64,000 bases of DNA from Varanus komodoensis (Eukaryota > Chordata > Lepidosauria > Squamata > Varanidae), in the NCBI RefSeq assembly GCF_004798865.1, contig NW_025336346.1:8564572-8628571 (forward strand), read 5' to 3'. Shown here piece by piece: positions 56,601-64,000 of this stretch. The translations under genes and the position numbers were made by a program. The notes beneath the pieces were generated by a model that saw only the letters and a program-made list of their open reading frames with translations, made no database searches and was not told where the DNA came from. How positions within the stretch are numbered: the stretch's first letter is position 1; the number at the start of each line of letters is the position of its first letter.

Positions 56601-59600
56601 GTGGGCAGGAGACAACAGGATGACATTCAATGTGGATAAATGCAAAGTCTTCGTGCATAGGAATAGGTGTCATAAGTACAGGTTAGGTGACAAGTACCTG
56701 GAGAGCAGCACTTATGAAAGGGACCTCGGGGTACTGGTTGACTGCAGGCTAAACATGAGTCAGCAGTGTGATGCAGTGGTCAAGAGGGCGAACGCCACCC
56801 TTGGTTGCATAGCCAGAAGTGTGGCTTCTAGATCGAGAGAGGTATTACTACCACTCTATATGACTCTGGTGTGCCTGCAACTGGAGTATTGTGTTCAGTT
56901 TTGGGCCCCTCATTACAGAAAGGATATAGCCAGGTTAGAGTCAGTGCAGCGTAGGGCCACAAGATTGGTGGCCGGTTTGCAGGGGATGCTGTATGAGGCG
57001 AGACTGAGGGAACTGGGTCTCTTCAGCCTGGAGAAGAGGAGACTCAGAGGGGATATGTTGGCGACATACAGGTATGTGAGGGAATGTCACATGGAGATGG
57101 ATAGAGACCTGTTCTCCCCTGCAGAGGAAGGCAGGACGCAGTCCAACGGAGCAAAGCTCAGGGAACCAAGGTTCCATTTAGATGCCAGGAAGCACTTCCT
57201 GACAGTTAGGACCCCGAGGGTGTGGAATGGGCTTCCACGAGAGGTTGTTGAGGCCCCATCGGTGAGGGTGTTCAAGGATAGGCTGGATGTCCACATGGTG
57301 GGCATGTCGTGAGCAGAGCCAGCTGGTGCCGGAGGTCAGACTAGATGGCCTGGGAGACCCTTTCTGACTTGCTCTGTTTCTATGTTTCTAAGGTTAATCA
57401 GTTCTGTAAATATTTTTTCATCACAAAAATTTGAAACAAAGTAACAAAGAACAACAAAGTAACAAAGTATAGTACAGTAGAGAACACTAACCTAGGTGAG
57501 GAGAGGTTATTGTTTGGAGGGAGAGTCCCCCTCCATAAGGACATCAGGGAGATCTCCTTCAGGGGCTTCCTCTCTTCTTTGTCTCTTAGCTGCAGGGTCA
57601 ATTTTGATGAAAAATCTGCACGTTCTGGTCACCTTCATCACCACTCTGCACGTTCTTTTTACCACCATGCTTGCTCTGCACTTTCTTTGGAGCCATTATT
57701 CAATATTATTATTACATAATATTTTACAGTACAGTATGTGCTAAAAAGCATACAATAAAGCTTCACAGCAAGTGACCACAGGTCTGTCTGCGACTACAAG
57801 TGGGGATGATGGGCACAATCGCGCTCATGCAGGGAAGATGGCTGCAATCGCGGTCATATTCATGCGGGGAAGATGGCCATGATCGTGTTCGTGCAGGAAC
57901 ATGGCCGCGATCGTGGTTGTCACTCGATGAGGAGTTTGCAAAAGGAGGCAAGATTTTTCTGAAATTTTTGTTCATAAACCGATTTGGTTGTGAACTGAGG
58001 CATTCGTAAACTGAGGTACCACCGTACAGAAAATACAGGCCAAATTAGAATATTATTCATTTTCTCTAACTATAAAATTCTCTGAAGCGTATCTGCTTAT
58101 GATTAGAGGTTCTTATGCCAGAACTGGACCAACAGGATTACATATTCGAAGATAAATTTCCAGGTTTAGGACAGACTGAAGATGACAAAGTTTCTTTCTT
58201 TAGAGAAATTCAAAAGATCTGAACTTGAAATTTACAGGCTTTTGTTTGGCCCAAATCCAATATAAACTAGACTTGCAAATTCTCAGTGAAATAGCTACTA
58301 TGGATGGCAATGGCAAGTTCACTTTTTCAAACTATTGAGCTCCAATATAATGGATTACTGTTTGGTCTCTGGAAATTTTCTCCAGTTAGTGCAATGACCA
58401 TCAGCTCTTGGTATTAAATGTGTTAACTTTTAGAGACTGTTGTGCAGCTAACCCAATCTCATCAAATTAAAACTGAAAACCAATATAGGGTAAGAGCCAA
58501 ATGGTCAGTTCATCTAAGAAATATTAGGCTGAATTCTGTTTCAACAGTCCAATTAAAATCTATAGTACAGTCTGAACAAGTTTCTGCAACTATTCTGGAG
58601 TTAGTACAACCTCTCTAAGAGGTTGGAGAGGTTAACATATGAACAAACATATGTTCATTAATGTATGAACAAAAGAGGTTATATGAACATATAAATATGA
58701 ACAAAATTCCTCTCCTAGGAGCTTTGGCCCTGAGAATTTCAGGAGTTCCAAATGGTTTGATGAGGAGTGCAGTTCACTGAAAAGGGCACAAGGAGACTCC
58801 TATATCTTGTACAGGAAGTCAGGGTTAAGCCATCCCCACTCTAGTTATTTCCAACTGAAAAAATATAAAGCCTTACTAGCTCATAAATATAATCAGAGTT
58901 AACTTGATTTATGGTTCCTGCTTTTACATGCTTCTCTTCATAGTGATTCTAGAAGTTTCTGGCAGCTGGTTTCAGAAACATTATACTCTCAATCTCAACT
59001 TTCCAACTGCTATATCTTGGCAGAGGTATGGAAGGACCATGTTAGAACCAGCTCTACTATCCCAGATGGCCTTGCATATGATTTTGACCTTCCTCATACT
59101 GCTGAATTATCAAACATACCAAAATGGAACCCGTCACCATAAAAGCATTATATCTATAACCTAGATATTCAGATCAATTTACTATGGCTCTAGGGATTTA
59201 TTGTATCTCTGCAGAGGTCATAAAAATAAATCATCATTGGTGAGCACCATTGCTGGTTTCACTTTTTAATATAGCAAATAAATCTTCTTTCATTCCTTCT
59301 AGCTGAAAGAGAACAGTAGTAGTACTTGCTTTTAAAAAGAATCCAGCTGATGATCCAGCAAGCTATCGATCTACCTGTCTGCTAACAGTTATGGGAAACT
59401 TTTATGCTAGATTTCTAAGCAATACATTGTTGTTTCTTTTAAAAAATCTGAGGACATATTTAATGATTCCTAAGCAGCATTTAGGGAAAATCATTCAATC
59501 TTTGATTACTGTGTGGTGCTTCCACACTTCACTGAATAAACCGTAAGATCCCAGCAAAGGAAATTGTTTACTGCCTTTATAGATTTAAAGGCAGATTTTA

Positions 59601-61009
59601 ATTTTACTCCCAGGAGCAAGTTATACTATTGGGCTTTTGCAATGCACTCTATATGGAGCTGTCCTTGAAGAACATTCAGAAACTCTGACTAGTGGAAAAT
59701 GCTGTAGCTCAGCTACTAACAGGTACATGGAATCATGATCTCATTACACCAATAATGAAAGTTCTGAACTGGCTGCCAACTGTTTTCTGGGCTCAGTTCA
59801 AGATGCTGGTTTTAACTATTAAAGTCCTAAACTGCTTAAGACCTGCCCTTCTGCCTTTCTCAGTATTAACCTTCTTGTTTTATTAAGACACGAAATTAAG
59901 ATAAGAGAATCCTGTTAACAGATACCCTCTTTCTGAGTCGTGGCTGGTCACCACTCTCCCTCCTTGCAGGAAAGGGCCCCAGAAACACATAACTTTTAAT
60001 CTAGATTTTAATTGTTTTAGTTATGCCTATCAAATACTGTTTTAATTAGCATTTTATTGTCTGAAATGTTTGTAAAGCACCTTAGTTGGCTTCAGATATG
60101 CAGTAGAGAAATAAAACTTAAATCAAATTAAAGTTCTAAAGCTGTTAGAGACAAAATATATCAAAAATGGTTTTTGCAGATGCTTAAGCCCAATTTACTT
60201 CCACAAGTTCCAGTTGAGTAGAATTATATCAGAACTGGAGATAAAAAACAACTTGGGGAAAAAAGATCCTAAAATATTTCAAAATCAAAATTTCTCAGCT
60301 GTTGTTTTAAAAAGCTATGCAAAAGCGAAAAGATTACTAACAATCTTACCTGGATGGTTTTTTCCTCAGAATATCCCATGGTGTTAATAAGGTTTACTTG
60401 CTAAGTAAGTAGGTACCGAATTACAATCTAACACTAATAAATTGAACTAGTAGTTTTACCTTAGTACCTGTTCAAGTACTACAGTATCTAAATAAGCTTT
60501 AGTTCATAGTTACAGAAACAAAAATGAAAAATTCAGATCCAGTTAAATGAATCAACAGTAATCAGCTGCATTCTCAGATACCACATTTTGTTTTATAAAT
60601 GCAAAAAACTATCTTTGAAGATGTAACCCAAATATTTCCAGCTTTTTAATACTTTCTCTTTTTTTCTTTTTATACAGTTATTAATGTTACTCAAATGTGT
60701 CCTTCCATTGATCCACTAAACCTCAGCCACTTAACCTATATACGAGTGGACCAAAATAAGCTAACAGCCCCAATAAGCACATATGCCTTCTTCTGCTTTC
60801 CACATATACGCAGTATTTATTATGGGGAACAAAAAATTAGTGCCAACCAACAAACACAGCTGAGAACTCCAGTATTCCGAAGATATCTAACAGCGGAAGA
60901 GTATGAAGAAGCAGAAGATGACCATGAAGAACATGTTCCAGATCATGATCAGGATCATGATCACATAGAAAGGGAAGAAGATGACTATCCTGATGCTTAC
61001 TTATATTAA
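52664..61009 (+). CDS. OMD: Osteomodulin / osteoadherin (class II SLRP), two coding exons
   Basis: Exons 52664-53603 and 60678-61009 join in frame (G|TT) to 1272 nt, 423 aa; human OMD is 421. Residues 1-20 are a signal peptide. Residues 21-51 are acidic with Tyr22, 26, 31, 39 and 51 in sulfation-type contexts. Cys62, 66, 68 and 78 form CX3CXCX9C, the class II cap. About eleven leucine-rich repeats follow, with sequons such as FVNATAL, EINLSHN and N316-V-T. Cys321 and Cys353 form the ear disulfide. The tail (about 385-423) is strongly acidic and rich in His-Asp. Family knowledge: a keratan-sulfate proteoglycan of bone and tooth matrix that binds collagen, hydroxyapatite and integrin. The one large exon plus a small last exon is the class II gene plan. 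ATG 52664 starts the signal peptide; in-frame codons before it are TTG only. Confidence 0.97.
53687..55420. other. OMD intron 2, left part
   Basis: No exon is seen. 54050-54480 looks repeat-derived (many 'aagtc', 'cagtc', 'aagca' blocks in a row, as in the ends of some reptile retroelements), but it has no ORF or terminal repeat that I can name. Confidence 0.3.
55581..55656. repeat. Near-perfect hairpin at the CR1 5' junction
   Basis: The left arm 55581-55616 and right arm 55621-55656 are reverse complements over about 36 nt with one mismatch, separated by acct. The left arm is part of the Tigger-like element. The right arm is an inverted extra copy placed exactly before the CR1 sequence begins. 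Confidence 0.85.
55655..57390 (+). mobile_element. CR1 LINE, long 5'-truncated copy
   Basis: It encodes, in order, [95 protein letters not shown], and then a 256-codon open frame (56542-57312) with [59 protein letters not shown] and [10 protein letters not shown]. This is CR1 ORF2 from before the RT to the end. The FADD catalytic block is deleted between about 56503 and 56542, and there are a few frameshifts. It ends 'tgctctgtttctatgtttct'. It is relatively young. Confidence 0.93.
57813..57920. repeat. Minisatellite-like array, CpG-rich
   Basis: About three units of 35-40 bp share 'aatcgcg.tcat', 'tgc.gggaagatggc' and 'gatcg.g.tc.t'. The array lies in the right part of the Tigger-like element. 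The CpG content stands out against AT-rich surroundings. Confidence 0.65.
58700..60120 (+). mobile_element. L2 LINE, RT to 3' end, degraded
   Basis: Landmarks in order: [16 protein letters not shown]-like peptide (about 58940), '[20 protein letters not shown]' (about 59305; L2 pattern P.LKKPSLDP.d.aNYRPISNL), 'AIDLKAD' region (about 59580), 'GAVLEEH' (about 59655) and [20 protein letters not shown] (about 59753-59815). The 3' end 'aaagcaccttagttggcttc' and an A-rich tail follow. It lies in OMD intron 2. Confidence 0.75.
60678..61009 (+). CDS. OMD: OMD exon 3, last coding exon
   Basis: The acceptor is tttttatacag after a long pyrimidine tract, ending at 60677. It encodes [20 protein letters not shown], the ear repeat with [15 protein letters not shown], then the acidic tail, and stops with TAA at 61007-61009. 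A GATCAT repeat at 60941-60965 codes the His-Asp run. Confidence 0.95.
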
Positions 61010-61334
61010 CTGATTATAAGTTTTGGCAATAGTATACTATATATATTTGTGTGGATAGAGTGCCCATTTTAAGAGCAAATGGAATCATCTGGAAAATGCA
61101 AAATGGTTGTAAACCAACTGAAGTAGAACATCATCTCTGGAGCATGAAACAGCTACAGATTCACACAGAAATTGTACTTTCCAAACCTTCAAAGCATTAG
61201 TTTAAACATTATGAAGAGATTCTAACTATCGAACTTGCCCAACTGGAAATACGAATATTTCACTGCTAGTATACAGCTGGCATTTCACTGCTAGTATACA
61301 GCTAATCACTTTCATATTTAAATATATTTATGAC

Positions 61335-61340
61335 AATAAA
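61335..61340 (+). terminator. OMD: First candidate OMD poly(A) signal AATAAA
   Basis: It lies 326 nt after the stop codon in AT-rich 3' UTR. Further AATAAA hexamers at 61588-61593 and 62014-62019 are alternatives. Which one is used cannot be told. Confidence 0.4.
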
Positions 61341-63000
61341 TTATAATCAAATACTTTGAAGTCCTTCTACCAGAATTTACAATTTGCCACTTCATAAAAA
61401 TTACGTTAATCACACATCTGCCCATCACCTCTGAAGAGTAACCTGAGAGAGAACAGTTGGAAAAGATGTTTAGTAGGAATTGGTTTGACTAAACAAATTT
61501 CTTAAGACTCACTTTGAAGATCTGCTTTCAGTATCAACTTACCACAGAATGTCAAATGCATTTAATAGACAATCTATTTTTATAAAAAATAAACAATATC
61601 TGGGATGTAATATGCACTAGTATCCCCAAGTCTATCAGCATTCCAACAAGCTGGATGATTCTAATCGCAATCCATGAAAACAAGCCAACAGAACAGACTT
61701 GTATCCAATCCAATGACTAATACAAGACCATCAAAGGAGTAGATTCTTTATTATTTTACGATAGATGCCTCATAATTTTGCCTTTAACTCAATGTTTCTA
61801 CTTTATGCATCATTTTATAACAGCTAACTCTGCAATGCTAATGCTCATCAGTAAAGGCATAGCTTAGTTAATAGACTAGATAATATATAATATTTGAGCA
61901 TGTATTGTTTAGAAAGATAGCTCTAAGCATTTACAAAAAATGTACAATGTAATTAAAAATGCAGCAGTTTTCTTCTAGAAGATTGCCTTGCCTCTGCACT
62001 AAATCAGGATACCAATAAATACAGATGCTTATAAAAGGTGAGATTTAATTTTGACCCTCTTTGCCCTGAAACAAAGGTGCTTTGTTTTGCTTTTCTAAAT
62101 ACAGAATATTGTTTTTGTGGCATACTCTTGAAAAACTTAAGCAATACATGTTCACATAAAGAAATTTCTTAACATTTAACATTAGTATTATACACTTAAG
62201 AGATTACTTATAATTTATTAACACTGCACTGAAATGTATAATAATCTTTCCTTATTTTAGCTTTTTGTAAAACTGTGAATTGGAAACACATCAAAAGATG
62301 TACTTCAGAATTAAGTTCGTTTGGAGACATTTCAGAACAATGGGTGCATTTAAGAAATAGTAGACTATATACTATTTTATAGGGATAAACTGGACTATCT
62401 AACCGCATATCTTCAATTACTTGTGTTGGTCACAGGTTCTTCTTTAAAGGTTGACATACATAGCACTATAAATTGTAAGAAAGTTAGTAAAAGACATCAG
62501 GGGTGGGTATGAAGCATTTTAGAAAGCACCTTGATTCTACTGATTTGGTAACTCCTTTTCATCAACCAGTAACTTCCTTGTTATATGTACATTTCAGTCT
62601 ACTTTTGCTACTCCTGATCTGTTTCTCTGTAATACCATTGCTCATCATTCCACATTTTTAAAATCAAGCTTTCTGGAATCTAGGATGTTCTCTCACTAAC
62701 CTTGTTATCTTGAATTGCTATCTGCCATTCAAGCATTTTACTAGGGAACATCCATATAACATTGTTGGCAGCCTACTTTTCCTTTCTTTCCCAGACCTAA
62801 TTTGGGGCCATTTTTCTGCTGTATAATGGATAAAGTGTGGATAGATAAAGCACTATCAAGATTATCTTTTCTCCAATATACAAAAGCACAAATTTTTAAA
62901 AAAGAATGGCAAAATGGTATGGCTGTTAGGGCAGGTTGCAACTGCTACCTTGTTCAACTACTTAGAATAAGTTTGTGGTAGATGCCTTCTCTTGCTTTCC
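61341..63000. other. OMD 3' flank, no gene seen
   Basis: This is AT-rich unique sequence. Part of it may be OMD 3' UTR. The conserved gene order predicts OGN further right, but none of its coding exons are in the window. Confidence 0.45.
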
Positions 63001-63004
63001 GTCT

Positions 63005-64000
63005 ATTAACTATTTTATTGATTGACTGATTGCATTCGTATACCACTCCATAGCCAGAGGGTCTCTGGGCGGCTCACAGCAAAGTCAAACAGTGATACAG
63101 ATTAAAATAAATAATAACTAAAACTGTAAAATACAATAGAGTAAAAATACAATATAAGTACAACAATATAAATACAACAGGAAGAATAATCACAATATAA
63201 CCAATAAAACAACAAACCTAACCCTAACCCTAACCCAGCAGTAAGGCATTAGATAATAGTCATTATCTAAAAACAGATACTTAAAAAAAAAAGTCTTAAC
63301 TTAGTGTTGAAAGCAAGGTAAAATGGGTGCCAGTCGCACCTCGCTTGGAAGAGAATTCGAAGTTGCGGTGTGAAGACAGAGAAGGCCCTTTTCCTCATCA
63401 ATTCCCCCCTCACCTCATGGGAAGGGGCATGAAGGAGGGCCTCCATTGATGACCTGAGTGGCCTGGTAGGATATATGGAAACAGGTGTTCTTTAGATATC
63501 CTGTACCCAAGGCATTTAAGGTTTTATATGTTAGCATGAACACTTTGAATTGACAATTTCAGGTAGCCAATTGAAATGGCAGGGGACCAGCATATGTTCT
63601 CTCCTTCTTAGTAACTGTGCTGCTCTGTTTTCAAAAGGAGCCCCACGTAGAGTGTATTACAGTAATCAAGACAAGAGGTTACCAGCGCTGGATAACTGTG
63701 GCGGGGTTCCGCTCATCCAAGCAGGGAGGTAGCTGGAATATGAGCCTAAGCCGATAGAAGGTGCTCTTGGCCACCGAGACCACCTGAGAAACAGGTGAAA
63801 GCTCAGGGTCCAGAAGCACCCCCAAGCTATGAACCTTATCCTTTAGGGGGAGTGCAACTCCATCCGGGGTTGGTTGAAAAATTTCCAGTTGTATAAATGG
63901 ACTGCCCACCAACAGAACCTCCATCTTTTCTGGCTTGAGCTACAATTTATTGGCATTCATCTAGTCCATTACCAAGCCAAGCCACTTGTTCAGGACAGTC
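63005..64000 (-). mobile_element. L2 LINE, antisense, runs off the window
   Basis: The minus strand encodes MEVLLVGSPFIQLEIFQPTP, then LPLKDKVHSLGVLLDPELSP and STFYRLRLIFQLPPCLDERN (63924-63679), then TYKTLNALGTGYLKNT-like peptides, and ends with an L2 3' terminus 'gtgagccgcccagagaccct' and (ATCA)n. It is the most complete L2 C-terminal region here. Its 5' part lies beyond 64000. Confidence 0.9.
63217..63236. repeat. Short interstitial telomere-like repeat
   Basis: cctaaccctaaccctaaccc, about 3.3 units of the vertebrate telomere motif, lies inside the 3' UTR of the antisense L2. Confidence 0.9.

Larger units (their letters stand above)
55421..58024. mobile_element. Tigger-like (Tc1/mariner) element, split by a CR1
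   Basis: Ends: cagtggtaccttggttcatg at 55421 and, on the other strand from 58024, cggtggtacctcagtttacg. Both are flanked by TA (55419-55420 and 58025-58026), the Tc1/mariner target duplication. The same 'aaccgattt.gttgtgaac' motif occurs near both ends. About 230 nt at the left and 630 nt at the right belong to it. No transposase frame is visible, so it is non-autonomous. The CR1 at about 55655-57390 entered later. Confidence 0.8.

Noticed and set aside
56542-57312. 256-codon plus-strand ORF as a possible host gene
   Set aside because: It is the C-terminal part of CR1 ORF2, collinear with reverse-transcriptase blocks upstream and a CR1 3' end downstream.
61010-64000. First exon of OGN
   Set aside because: Gene order predicts it nearby, but I found no OGN signal peptide, cysteine cap or supporting splice sites before 64000.

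Overview
This window is vertebrate nuclear DNA, almost certainly from a squamate reptile (lizard or snake lineage). Its two genes have long introns with GT-AG sites, and its repeats are the squamate mix: L2, CR1 and BovB LINEs, a Sauria-type SINE ending in the 'ctttaccttta' tail, another tRNA-derived SINE family, and hAT and Tigger-like DNA transposons. Species cannot be told from the sequence.

Two host genes are supported, both on the + strand and both small leucine-rich proteoglycans (SLRPs). ASPN (asporin) has seven coding exons between 7432 and 21977. They join in frame to 378 aa with signal peptide, acidic Asp tract, class I cysteine cluster (CX3CXCX6C), leucine-rich repeats and C-terminal cysteine pair. 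A probable non-coding first exon lies near 1564-1771. OMD (osteomodulin) has two coding exons at 52664-53603 and 60678-61009. They join in frame to 423 aa with a Tyr-rich acidic N-terminus, class II cysteine cluster (CX3CXCX9C), leucine-rich repeats and an acidic His/Asp-rich tail. A candidate non-coding first exon ends near 45499. ASPN followed by OMD in the same orientation is the conserved amniote order ECM2-ASPN-OMD-OGN. ECM2 would lie left of the window and OGN right of it. In mammals the cluster sits in introns of CENPP on the opposite strand; no CENPP exon was recognised here.

Layout: 1-1563, flank with old transposons; 1564-22182, ASPN, with CR1, SINE, Tigger-like and L2 insertions in its introns; 22183-45400, intergenic and rich in retroelement fossils (BovB, L2, CR1, a young-looking hAT element, a tandem satellite, an antisense poly(A)-tailed retrocopy, three tRNA-SINE-type copies across the window); 45400-61340, OMD, whose first intron holds BovB pieces and a CR1 and whose last intron holds a Tigger-like element split by a CR1, then an L2; 61341-64000, 3' flank ending in an antisense L2 that runs off the window.

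Both proteins act outside the cell in collagen-rich matrix. Asporin binds collagen I, calcium and TGF-beta family ligands. Osteomodulin is a keratan-sulfate proteoglycan of mineralised tissue. No previously undescribed gene system was found. The most unusual items are a foldback hairpin at a CR1 junction, a three-unit diverged satellite, an unidentified antisense retrocopy, and several small palindromic element families.
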